A stretch of 64,000 nucleotides of DNA, taken from Luteolibacter sp. LG18 (lineage in GTDB: Bacteria > Verrucomicrobiota > Verrucomicrobiia > Verrucomicrobiales > Akkermansiaceae). The stretch spans positions 1,798,001-1,862,000 of the forward strand of contig NZ_AP024600.1 in the NCBI RefSeq assembly GCF_036322585.1, given 5' to 3'. The notes beneath the pieces are model-generated. The model worked only from the letters and a program-made list of their open reading frames with translations, ran no database searches and was not told the DNA's origin. Below, in pieces: positions 45,056 to 53,250 of the stretch. A program made the translations under genes and the position numbers. Position 1 is the stretch's first letter, and each line of letters begins with the position of its first letter.

Positions 45056-45562
45056 ATGAACCCCGTCTTGGAAACCGAGCGCACGATCCTGCGGCCGTTC
45101 CGCGCCTCCGATGCCGTGGCCTCGTTCGCGTGGTTCAGCGATCCGGAGGTGATGCGCTTCATCCCGAACGGCCGCGATGAAACCGTGGAGCAAACGGCCG
45201 CGCGGGTCGCCCGCTACAGGGCCCATCAGGAGCGCCACGGCTTCAGCAAGTGGATCGTGCTCGACCGCGCCACCGGTGAGCCGATCGGCGACGCGGGCTT
45301 CGTGATGCTGCCGGATGGCGTGCGCCCGGAACTCGGCTACCGCTTTGCCCGCCCGTGGTGGGGCAGGGGGCTTGCCACCGAGGTTGCCCGGGCCTGGATC
45401 GGGGTGGCGGCTCCGTGGTTCGGCTTCACCCGCATCCATGCCTTCGCGTTGCCGGAGAACCAGGCGTCCCGCCAGGTGATCGAAAAGGTCGGCTTCACCC
45501 TCACCGCGGAAGAGGAGCTCTATGGCGTGAAGGTGCCGCTCTACACCCTCGATCTGGCATGA
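45056..45562 (+). CDS. GNAT family N-acetyltransferase (RimJ/RimL-like)
   Basis: Protein of 168 residues. It begins LETERTILRPFRASDA and has the acetyl-CoA loop in RPWWGRGLATEVARAW and the C-terminal NQASRQVIEKVGF, typical of acetyltransferase_3 enzymes that acetylate protein N-termini or small amines. Target unknown. Its stop overlaps the next start (ATGA), so the two genes are translationally coupled. Confidence 0.9.
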   Translation: MNPVLETERTILRPFRASDAVASFAWFSDPEVMRFIPNGRDETVEQTAARVARYRAHQERHGFSKWIVLDRATGEPIGDAGFVMLPDGVRPELGYRFARPWWGRGLATEVARAWIGVAAPWFGFTRIHAFALPENQASRQVIEKVGFTLTAEEELYGVKVPLYTLDLA

Positions 45563-46632
45563 AGGCGGTGGAGTTGCGGAGGTTGCGGTTGAGCGCGCAG
45601 GGGATCGGCTTTCCGCGGCAGAGTGCCGGGGCCGTGGTTCGGCGGCTCGGCGCGATGCAGGCACAAGATTACCTCGGCGCGCTGTTGGCGATCGGCCTGC
45701 GGGTGTCCGGTGCCACCGAGGCCTTCATCGAGCAGGCGGTCCGGGATCGCGAGATTGTCCGCACTTGGCCGATGCGCGGCACGCTGCATTTCGTGGCTCC
45801 GGAGGATGTGCGCTGGATGCTGGCCCTGCTTTCACCCCGGATCGTGGCGGGTGCGGCCACCCGCCACCGGCAGCTTGAACTGGATGACGCCGTGTTCCGC
45901 CGCAGCCGCACGCTGTTGGAAAAGGCGTTGCAGGGAGGCAAGGAGCTCACCCGCGATGCCGCCTACGGACTGCTCGAAGACGCGGGCATTTCCTGCAATG
46001 GCCAGCGCGGCTATCACATCCTGTGGAAGCTCTCGCAGGACGCGGTGCTGTGCGGCGGCCCCCGTGAGGGCAAGCAGCCGACCTTCGTCTTGCTCGATGA
46101 GTGGGTGCCGGAGTCGCGAACGCTGGAGCCCGATGAAGCGCTGGCCGAAATCGCCCGCCGCTATTTCACCAGCCACGGCCCGGCGACGCTCGCCGACTTC
46201 GTCTGGTGGACCGGCCTGAAGGTGACGGACGCGAAGCGCGGGCTCGGGCTTGTTTCGCCCGAGCTGGAGAAAACCGTGGCGGATGGCGAAACCTACTGGA
46301 TGTCCCGTAGCTTGGCCGCGGACGCGCCGCGGAAACAGGGCGTCCACCTGCTCCCGGGCTTCGATGAATTCCTCCTCGGCTACAAGGACCGCAGCGCCAT
46401 GCTGGCGGCCGAGCACGCCGGGCGCATCGTTCCGGGGAACAATGGCATGTTCCTGCCGATGCTGGTCGTGGACGGCGAGGTGAAGGGCACCTGGAAACGG
46501 ACGCTGCGAAAGAAATCGGTGGCGGTGGATTTCGAGGCATTCGGTGAGCTTCCCGGCCGCGTGGCCACGGACGCCCGCAAGGCGGCGGAACGTTACGCGG
46601 AGTTCCTGGGGTTGACGTTGGAGTTGTCGTGA
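45559..46632 (+). CDS. HTH_42 family winged-helix protein, AlkZ-like DNA glycosylase candidate
   Basis: Protein of 357 residues of the winged-helix family that includes AlkZ and YcaQ, glycosylases that remove bulky or cross-linked alkylated bases. AlkZ-type enzymes carry a Gln-x-Gln catalytic motif; here RLGAMQAQDYLGALLA has QAQ. TWPMRGTLHFVAPED and LLPGFDEFLLGYKDR are also typical. Function as a glycosylase is inferred. It overlaps the GNAT gene. Confidence 0.82.
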   Translation: MKAVELRRLRLSAQGIGFPRQSAGAVVRRLGAMQAQDYLGALLAIGLRVSGATEAFIEQAVRDREIVRTWPMRGTLHFVAPEDVRWMLALLSPRIVAGAATRHRQLELDDAVFRRSRTLLEKALQGGKELTRDAAYGLLEDAGISCNGQRGYHILWKLSQDAVLCGGPREGKQPTFVLLDEWVPESRTLEPDEALAEIARRYFTSHGPATLADFVWWTGLKVTDAKRGLGLVSPELEKTVADGETYWMSRSLAADAPRKQGVHLLPGFDEFLLGYKDRSAMLAAEHAGRIVPGNNGMFLPMLVVDGEVKGTWKRTLRKKSVAVDFEAFGELPGRVATDARKAAERYAEFLGLTLELS

Positions 46633-46754
46633 GACGATGGCTCAAGCGGATCATGCAAAGCGCACGTTCGCAATTTCACGCAGAGAGGGCTCCATTTTGG
46701 GCAAGACGGGGCGGATGAATCGCGCTACATCGGGGATGGCTTGAAAAACCCGCC

Positions 46755-49700
46755 ATGCCCTTGCTGTCCCATTCCTTGCGAGCGTTGCCGTTCGTCGTGA
46801 CCACCTTGCCTTTGCTGGCATTGGATCTCGATGGAAACGGCTTGGATGATGTCTGGGAGGCGCGTTATGCCGCCTCCGGATTGGTGCCGTCCGCGGATGC
46901 GGATGGCGATGGCCAGAGCAATCTGGCCGAATCCCAGGCGGGCACCGATCCCTTCGATGCTGCGTCCCGTTTCAACGCCGATGTCCAGGTGTCGCCGGGA
47001 CAGGTGAAGGTGACCCTGCCCGCGCAGCCGGGGAAACAATACCAGCTCACCACCTCGGCCACGCTTGCCGGGTCATGGACCCCGGTGGGGTCGCCGGTGC
47101 TGGCGACGACCGCCACCGTCGAGTTCACGGTGAGCGCCGCCAGCAAGGGGTTTTTTCAGGCCACCGCCGTCGATGTGGACAGCGATGGCGACGGCCTCAA
47201 CGACTGGTCGGAGCTCCAGCTCTCCGGCTTCGACCGCCTGAGCGGCCAGAGTTTCAGCGGGACCGGCAATGATCTCGCGGTGGCCACCGAGATGATCCAG
47301 ATGCTCCGCAACGGGGACATCGCGCTCACCACCACCGCCGCCGCGGCCTACGAGAAAGAAAACACCCCGGCGGTGCTCACCTTCGATCGCCCGCTGGCGA
47401 AGAGCTACCCTTTCACGCTGTTCCTGAAGACGAGCGGCTCCACCGATCCGACGAAATCGAGTGCGTCCGCCACCGATTACACGCTCGCGGACGGGACGAA
47501 CGCTGCGGTTGCCGCCCGCTTGGTGATCCCCGCCAGACAAACCACCGCTATTCTCAACATCAAGCCGGTGGTCGATACCAAGGCGGAGGTGCCGGAGCGC
47601 CTGCATGTCGCCCTCGGCGGATCGAGCCGGGCCGGGGACGTGACCGTCTGCGATGCCGCGAACACCGCCGCGAACCAGAAGCTCCTCATCGCCTACCTGC
47701 GCGCCGTGCCGGGTGTCACCTCGCTGGGCACCGGTCTCGCCACCGTCCGCCTGCAGGGGGACAACGACCTCGGCACCGTCGCGGTTTCGTTCTCGAACCT
47801 CAATTCGGCGGTGAATTCCACCCAGGTGTTGAACGCCGGCAACGCGATCCTCCAATCGGTCCCGCCCGCGAACTACGGCGGCCAGACGTGGATGATCCGC
47901 GCCAGCCAGAGTTTCACCACCGATCAGGCCGTGCTCGATGCCTTGCTCGCGGGCGGCGTGAAACTCGGCGTCTTCACCCAGGCGAATGTCACCGGCGAAA
48001 TCGAGGGCCAGTTCCAGCCGACCAACGCCTCCAGCGAATTCCAGCCGCCACCGAATCCGGACCCGATCGCCACGCTCACCGGGACCGCGCTGGATCGCGA
48101 CATCAGCCGGTTCCTGCTCCAGGCCACCTTCGGCCCCACGCCCGAGGCCATCGCCGACATGCAGGCCCGCGTGGCGGCGAAGAGCGGAGACCGCATCGCC
48201 GCCTACGGCGAGTGGATCGATGAACAGCTCCGCCTGCCCCCGGTATCTCCGGCCACCACGCCGGTGGGCACGCCCTCGCCATCGCTGGAACTCTACACCA
48301 TCGCCGCGAACCAGCAGGATATCCAGATCCGCGCGGCCCTGCCGACGGACGATCCGAACTACAATGCCGCCTACGACCCGAACAACAACAACCGCCGCCG
48401 CGGCTGGTGGTTGTTCGCCCTCAGCGGCAAGGACCAACTCCGCCAGCGGATGGGTTTCGCGCTCGGAGAAATCTTCGTCATTTCGGACACGGACAGCCTG
48501 ATCCAGGACCGCAGCTACGGCTCCGCGAACTACCACGACATGCTGTGTTCGCGCGGGACCACCACTTACCGGAACCTGCTGGAGGGGGTGGCCACCCATC
48601 CCATGATGGGCTGGTACCTCTCGCACCTGCGGAACCAGAAGGCCGTGGTCACCAATGGCGTGGTGGTCGTGTCGCCGGACGAGAACTTCGCCCGCGAGAT
48701 CATGCAGCTCTTCTCGATCGGGTTGGTGAAACTGCATCCCGACGGCTCGTTGAAGCTGGGTTCGGATGGCCTGCCGATTCCCACCTACGGCCAGACGGAC
48801 ATCACGGAGATGGCCCGCGTGTTCACCGGCTGGTCGTTCAGCCGCTACAACAATCCATCGACTTCGGACACCGTCGTCACCAACACCAGCTTCAACCGCG
48901 GCAACGGCAGCGAGCGCTACGAATCGCAGTGGACGGCACCGATGGCGATGTTCTCCGCCTACCATGACGTCGCCGCGAAATCGATGATCGGCCTGTCGCT
49001 GCCCGCGAACCAGACCGGTGAGAAGGACCTCGCGGAGGTGCTCGATTACCTCGCCGCCAACACCAACACGCCGCCGTTCATCTGCCGCCGCCTCATCCAG
49101 CGTTTCACCACCGCGAATCCCTCGTCCGGCTACCTCTACCGCGTGTCGGAAAAATTCCGCACCACCGGCGGCGACCTGAAGGAGACGGTGAAGGCGATCC
49201 TGCTCGATCCCGAAGTCCGTTCCCCGGACCAGCCGCTCGCCCTCGCCAGTGCGGGCAAGATCCGCGAGCCGCTGCTGCGCGCCACCGCGTTGCTGCGCGC
49301 CTTCGGGGGCAAGTCGGCTGTGCCGATCGCCGACCTGATCAACTACACCTACCCCCAGACGGAGATCGACAAGTTCCCGGCCGGCACCATGCAGGCGCGG
49401 ATCAGCTCGACCACCGGCGCGCTGCTGCAGAACCCGATGTCCGCGCCGACCGTGTTCAACTTCTTCCTCCCGGACTACACGCCCGCCGGGACGCTCGCCG
49501 CCAACGGCCTCGTTTCGCCCGAGATGCAGATCGCGAACGAGAACACCGTCATCCAGGCGCACAATTACCTCTACAGCCCGATCTACGGCTCACTGAGTGC
49601 CTCGAACCTGCCGAACCAGACCACCGCGAACCTGAACATCGACGTCACCCCGCTCAACGCGCTCTACATGGCCGTGGTCGACAAGAACGGCGACGGCCAG

Positions 49701-49988
49701 TTCACCAACCTGGACACCGGGGCCTTCAACAACGCCGCCACCATCAAGCTGGCCTGCGCCTCCGTGCTGGACCGGGTGGATTATCTCCTCTGCGCGGGCG
49801 CGTTGAAAGCCAGCTACGGCGACACCCCGGGCAAGACCCGCATGCTCATCCTGGATGGCGCCGCGTCGATCCAGTCCCAGAACAACAATTCGAACAGCGC
49901 GAGCAACCAGGCCACCTACATGCGCGACCGCATCCGCGCGATCCTGTGGCTGGTGTCCACCTCGCCGGAATGCGTGACCCTCAAATGA
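46755..49988 (+). CDS. DUF1800 protein with calcium-binding-type repeats and CHRD-like domain
   Basis: Protein of 1077 residues, exported (MPLLSHSLRALPFVVTTLPLLALD). Short Asp-rich loops (DLDGNGLDD, DADGDGQS, DVDSDGDGLND) look like thrombospondin-3 or dockerin-type calcium sites. A CHRD-like region lies at about 310-430. The large C-terminal part (about 450-1077) is DUF1800: DISRFLLQATFGPT, LRQRMGFALGEIFVIS, PDENFAREIMQLFSIGL, TDITEMARVFTGWS. DUF1800 and DUF1501 genes are regularly paired in this phylum and are thought to act together at the cell surface; their activity is unknown. Confidence 0.9.
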   Translation: MPLLSHSLRALPFVVTTLPLLALDLDGNGLDDVWEARYAASGLVPSADADGDGQSNLAESQAGTDPFDAASRFNADVQVSPGQVKVTLPAQPGKQYQLTTSATLAGSWTPVGSPVLATTATVEFTVSAASKGFFQATAVDVDSDGDGLNDWSELQLSGFDRLSGQSFSGTGNDLAVATEMIQMLRNGDIALTTTAAAAYEKENTPAVLTFDRPLAKSYPFTLFLKTSGSTDPTKSSASATDYTLADGTNAAVAARLVIPARQTTAILNIKPVVDTKAEVPERLHVALGGSSRAGDVTVCDAANTAANQKLLIAYLRAVPGVTSLGTGLATVRLQGDNDLGTVAVSFSNLNSAVNSTQVLNAGNAILQSVPPANYGGQTWMIRASQSFTTDQAVLDALLAGGVKLGVFTQANVTGEIEGQFQPTNASSEFQPPPNPDPIATLTGTALDRDISRFLLQATFGPTPEAIADMQARVAAKSGDRIAAYGEWIDEQLRLPPVSPATTPVGTPSPSLELYTIAANQQDIQIRAALPTDDPNYNAAYDPNNNNRRRGWWLFALSGKDQLRQRMGFALGEIFVISDTDSLIQDRSYGSANYHDMLCSRGTTTYRNLLEGVATHPMMGWYLSHLRNQKAVVTNGVVVVSPDENFAREIMQLFSIGLVKLHPDGSLKLGSDGLPIPTYGQTDITEMARVFTGWSFSRYNNPSTSDTVVTNTSFNRGNGSERYESQWTAPMAMFSAYHDVAAKSMIGLSLPANQTGEKDLAEVLDYLAANTNTPPFICRRLIQRFTTANPSSGYLYRVSEKFRTTGGDLKETVKAILLDPEVRSPDQPLALASAGKIREPLLRATALLRAFGGKSAVPIADLINYTYPQTEIDKFPAGTMQARISSTTGALLQNPMSAPTVFNFFLPDYTPAGTLAANGLVSPEMQIANENTVIQAHNYLYSPIYGSLSASNLPNQTTANLNIDVTPLNALYMAVVDKNGDGQFTNLDTGAFNNAATIKLACASVLDRVDYLLCAGALKASYGDTPGKTRMLILDGAASIQSQNNNSNSASNQATYMRDRIRAILWLVSTSPECVTLK

Positions 49989-50004
49989 ACCGCCCTCCCT
50001 CGCC

Positions 50005-51573
50005 ATGAAACAGCACAAGAAGGACGAGCTCCGCACGCGTCGTGATTTCATCCGCCAGTCCGCCTGCGCCTCGCTGGGCGTCACCGGCCTCGTCAACGCG
50101 CTCGCCCAGATGCGCCTCATGACCGCCGCCATGGCCCAGGGCACCGGCGGCACCGGCTACAAGGCGCTGGTCTGCCTGTTCCTCAACGGCGGCCACGATT
50201 CGAACAACCTGCTTGTGCCCGCGGGTGATCCGGCCAGCGACAGCGTCCGCAGCGATTACGAGACCGGCCGCGGCGTGCTCGCCCTGCCGCGCGCCACCCT
50301 CCAGCCGCTCAGCGTGCCCGCCACCACCAAGGCGTTCACGAAATACTACGGCTCCGCGCTTCCACCGATGGGTCTGCATCCGAACCTCGCGGACCTGGCC
50401 ACCTTGTTCAACGACGACAAGCTCGCCGTGCTCTGCAACGTCGGCACGCTCGCCTATCCCGTCGCCAGCCGCACGGCCTACTCCAGCGGCCAGGTGCCGC
50501 TGCCGACCCAGCTTTACTCCCACTCGGACCAGCAGACGCAGTGGCAGTCCTCCGTTTCGGATAAACCTTTCACCTCCGGGTGGGGTGGCCGTGCCGCGGA
50601 TCTACTGAATGCCTCGTACAATGCGACGAACTCGAAGGTCTCGATGTCGGTCTCGCTGGCGGGCATCAACTCGTTCCAGGTCGGCACCTCCGGGCAGGTC
50701 ACGCAGTATGTCGTCCAGTCCACCGGCACCGTGCCGTTGTCCGGTTTCAGCAGTGTCAGCGACACCACCGACAACGATCCCTACGATGGCGCGATCAATG
50801 CCAGCGGCTACCGCCTCGATCGTGACCAAGGCCGGCGCTTGAAAGCCTTCGAGGACATCATGCGCCTCACCCACGCCAATCTGCACGAAGAGGAATACAA
50901 CCGCGTCGTCGCCCGCGCTCGCGCCACCGAGGGCACCATCGGCGCGGCCCTCACCGCGGCGGCCGCCAGCGGGGTGAACTTCGACACGATGTTCACCAAC
51001 GCCACCACCTCGCTCGGACAGCAGCTCAAGATGATCGCGAAGCTCATCGCCGGCCGCACCGCGCTGGGGAACGACCGTCAGATCTTCTTCTGCCAGGTCG
51101 GCGGCTACGACACCCACCAGACGCTGCTCGCGTCCCACGGCAACCTGATGTCCGAGCTGAACAACTCGCTGAAAGCCTTCCACGACACGCTGGTGGCGCT
51201 CGGGGTCTGGGACAATGTCGTCACCTTCACCGCGTCCGACTTCAACCGCACCTTCACGGCCAACAACACCGACTCGACCAAGGCCGGGTCCGACCACGCC
51301 TGGGGCGGCCACGCGCTGGTAATGGGCGGGGCCGTCCATGGCGGCGATCTCTACGGCCACTTCCCGTCGTTGAAGACCGGCACGGCCACCGGTTCGATCG
51401 ATGCCGGGTCCACCCGCGGGCGCTGGATTCCCAGCACCTCGGTGGACCAGTATTCGTCCGTGCTGGCGTCCTGGATGGGCGCGGGGTCCAGCGAACTCGC
51501 GGCGATTTTCCCGAACCTCGGACGTTTCGACGATCCCTTCGCCGTGTCCTCGGCGAACCTCGCGTTCCTGTGA
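50005..51573 (+). CDS. DUF1501 protein with Tat signal
   Basis: Protein of 522 residues. The twin-arginine signal RTRRDFIRQSACASLG indicates folded export by the Tat system. The body is DUF1501, a sulfatase-like alkaline-phosphatase-type fold with unknown chemistry (ALVCLFLNGGHDSNNLLVP, HSDQQTQWQS, FTASDFNRTF, GSDHAWGGHALVMG). It follows the DUF1800 gene by 16 bases and overlaps the next gene by four. Confidence 0.92.
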   Translation: MKQHKKDELRTRRDFIRQSACASLGVTGLVNALAQMRLMTAAMAQGTGGTGYKALVCLFLNGGHDSNNLLVPAGDPASDSVRSDYETGRGVLALPRATLQPLSVPATTKAFTKYYGSALPPMGLHPNLADLATLFNDDKLAVLCNVGTLAYPVASRTAYSSGQVPLPTQLYSHSDQQTQWQSSVSDKPFTSGWGGRAADLLNASYNATNSKVSMSVSLAGINSFQVGTSGQVTQYVVQSTGTVPLSGFSSVSDTTDNDPYDGAINASGYRLDRDQGRRLKAFEDIMRLTHANLHEEEYNRVVARARATEGTIGAALTAAAASGVNFDTMFTNATTSLGQQLKMIAKLIAGRTALGNDRQIFFCQVGGYDTHQTLLASHGNLMSELNNSLKAFHDTLVALGVWDNVVTFTASDFNRTFTANNTDSTKAGSDHAWGGHALVMGGAVHGGDLYGHFPSLKTGTATGSIDAGSTRGRWIPSTSVDQYSSVLASWMGAGSSELAAIFPNLGRFDDPFAVSSANLAFL

Positions 51574-52079
51574 GCAAGACGAAGGTCATCGTCGGCCTCG
51601 CCGCCGCGATTCTGTTAGGGCTGGTTGTCTGGCAATGGCCGCGCGGGCACCAGCCGGAAACGCCGCCGCTTTCCACCGCCGCGCCGCGGGCATCCATGAT
51701 GCCAGCGGCCGTGGTGCCGCCCCCGGTCATCACCGTGCTGCCCATCGCCGCGGACATGGCGCGGCTGAATGCCCCGGATGCCCTGCCGCAGGACGACCTC
51801 TCCATGCTCTCGATGCTGCTTACCACCTACGGCAGGAACCAGGGCGGTCATCCCACCGGCGAGAACGAAGAGATCACCGCCGCGCTGCTGGGCAGGAATC
51901 CGAAACACCTCGCCTACCTGCCCGCAAACGCCCCATTCGTAAATGTCGCTGGCCAGCTCATCGATCGCTGGGGCACCCCCTACTTCTTCCACTCGATGAC
52001 GGCGGACCGCACCGACATCCGCTCGGCCGGCCCCGACCGCGAGTTGTGGACCGCCGATGACATCGAGTCGTCGCATTGA
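51570..52079 (+). CDS. Anchored protein with pseudopilin-like C-terminal end
   Basis: Protein of 169 residues starting at a GTG that overlaps the DUF1501 stop (GTGA). One N-terminal membrane helix (KVIVGLAAAILLGLVVW) is followed by a Pro-rich linker. The C-terminal end, LIDRWGTPYFFHSMTADRTD and AGPDRELWTADDI, resembles the C-terminal part of GspG-type major pseudopilins, but the type IV pilin N-terminus is missing. It belongs to the DUF1800-DUF1501 operon. Confidence 0.75.
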   Translation: MSKTKVIVGLAAAILLGLVVWQWPRGHQPETPPLSTAAPRASMMPAAVVPPPVITVLPIAADMARLNAPDALPQDDLSMLSMLLTTYGRNQGGHPTGENEEITAALLGRNPKHLAYLPANAPFVNVAGQLIDRWGTPYFFHSMTADRTDIRSAGPDRELWTADDIESSH

Positions 52080-52308
52080 GGAGTTGAGGCTTTAGCCGAG
52101 GAGGGTCTTTGGAGGGAGGCGGAGGCTCTGGAGAAGTTTGCTAGTTGGCAGTGTTCAGTTTTCAGGAAGAGAAGACGAGGCTTCCGCGAACTCATTCCGC
52201 AGTCTCCGTTCTCTTCCCTTGTGCGATTTTTGCGCCTCTTTGCGGCTAACAATCTCTTGAGGCCTCCGCCTCCCTCTAAAGACCTTCCTCGGCTGAAGCC
52301 TCAACTCC
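52080..52308. mobile_element. MITE-like element with 47-base terminal inverted repeats
   Basis: Left arm 52080-52126 (GGAGTTGAGGCTTTAGCCGA...) and right arm 52262-52308 (...TCGGCTGAAGCCTCAACTCC) are inverted repeats over 47 bases with three mismatches. The 135 bases between them carry no gene. It begins directly after the TGA of the upstream gene. No exact target duplication is visible. A non-coding mobile element is the likeliest reading; a transcript would also fold into a very long hairpin. Confidence 0.75.
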
Positions 52309-52344
52309 ATTTGACAACCCAACAGCCCGGTGCCTTCGTGCCGG

Positions 52345-53124
52345 ATGACCCGCCACCTCCTCTCCGTCCTCGCCGCGACCGCGTCGCTTGTTTCCGCCGA
52401 ACTCGTTGAGAAACCCGTCATGTATGAGCAGGGCGGCGTGAAGCTGGAAGGCTTCCACGTCTACGACGATGCCATTACCGGCCCGCGCCCGGGCATCCTC
52501 GTCATCCACCAGTGGACCGGCCTCAGCGACCATGAGAAGGAGCAGAGCCGGAAACTCGCCAAGCTCGGCTACAACGTGCTCGCCGCTGACGTCTACGGCC
52601 AGGGCATCCGCCCGAAACCGCCGGAGGCGGGCAAGGAAGCGGGCAAGTACAAGGCCGATCGCCAGCTCCTGCGCGAGCGCCTCTACGCGGGTCTCGAAAC
52701 CCTGAAGAAGGACGAGCGCACCGATTCCTCCCGTTTGGGAGCCATCGGCTACTGCTTCGGCGGTCTCGGCGTATTGGAACTCGCCCGGGCCGAGGTCGAC
52801 CTGAAGGGCGTGGTGTCGTTCCACGGTTCGCTGGACGCCGCCGAGGGCCTGGCCGCCAAGAAAGGCACCGTGAAGGCGAAGGTCCTCGTGCTCCACGGTG
52901 CGGATGATCCGCACGCCCCGGCCGCGCAGGTGGAGGCTCTGAAAAAGGAAATGGCGGACGCCGGGGCCGATTGCCGGGTGGTCCTCTATCCGGGGGCGGT
53001 CCATTCCTTTACCCAGAAAAGTGCAGGCAACGATCCGTCGAAAGGATCCGCCTACAACGAGGCCGCCGACACTGGTTCGTGGAAGGAAATGACCGAATTC
53101 TTCGCCGGGCTCTTCAAGAAGTAG
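52345..53124 (+). CDS. Secreted dienelactone hydrolase family protein
   Basis: Protein of 259 residues with a signal peptide (MTRHLLSVLAATASLVSAE). Alpha/beta hydrolase of the DLH type: nucleophile Cys in GYCFGGLG, acid Asp in LHGADDPH, and His in AVHSFTQ. GILVIHQWTGLSDHEKEQSRKL fits the oxyanion region. Natural substrates of exported DLH proteins are mostly unknown. The start lies 36 bases after the MITE-like element, so that element may sit in its promoter. Confidence 0.9.
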   Translation: MTRHLLSVLAATASLVSAELVEKPVMYEQGGVKLEGFHVYDDAITGPRPGILVIHQWTGLSDHEKEQSRKLAKLGYNVLAADVYGQGIRPKPPEAGKEAGKYKADRQLLRERLYAGLETLKKDERTDSSRLGAIGYCFGGLGVLELARAEVDLKGVVSFHGSLDAAEGLAAKKGTVKAKVLVLHGADDPHAPAAQVEALKKEMADAGADCRVVLYPGAVHSFTQKSAGNDPSKGSAYNEAADTGSWKEMTEFFAGLFKK

Positions 53125-53250
53125 GCTCCGGCGCGAAAGATCCCGGCGGGGGGAGCGGTAGAGGAGCGATCTTTGGAAAAGTGGTATTCCCTTCGTTTGG
53201 TGGGAATCCGCTTCCAAGGCTTCGTTCATTCCTGTTCTATTGCTCACGTC

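Noticed and set aside
46715-46727. GCGCTAC word resembling the REP element ends
   Set aside because: No palindrome adjoins it, so it is probably a chance match.
52311-52316. TTGACA box before the dienelactone hydrolase gene
   Set aside because: The start codon lies too close and the expected -10 position reads TTCGTG or similar, so it is not a credible promoter.
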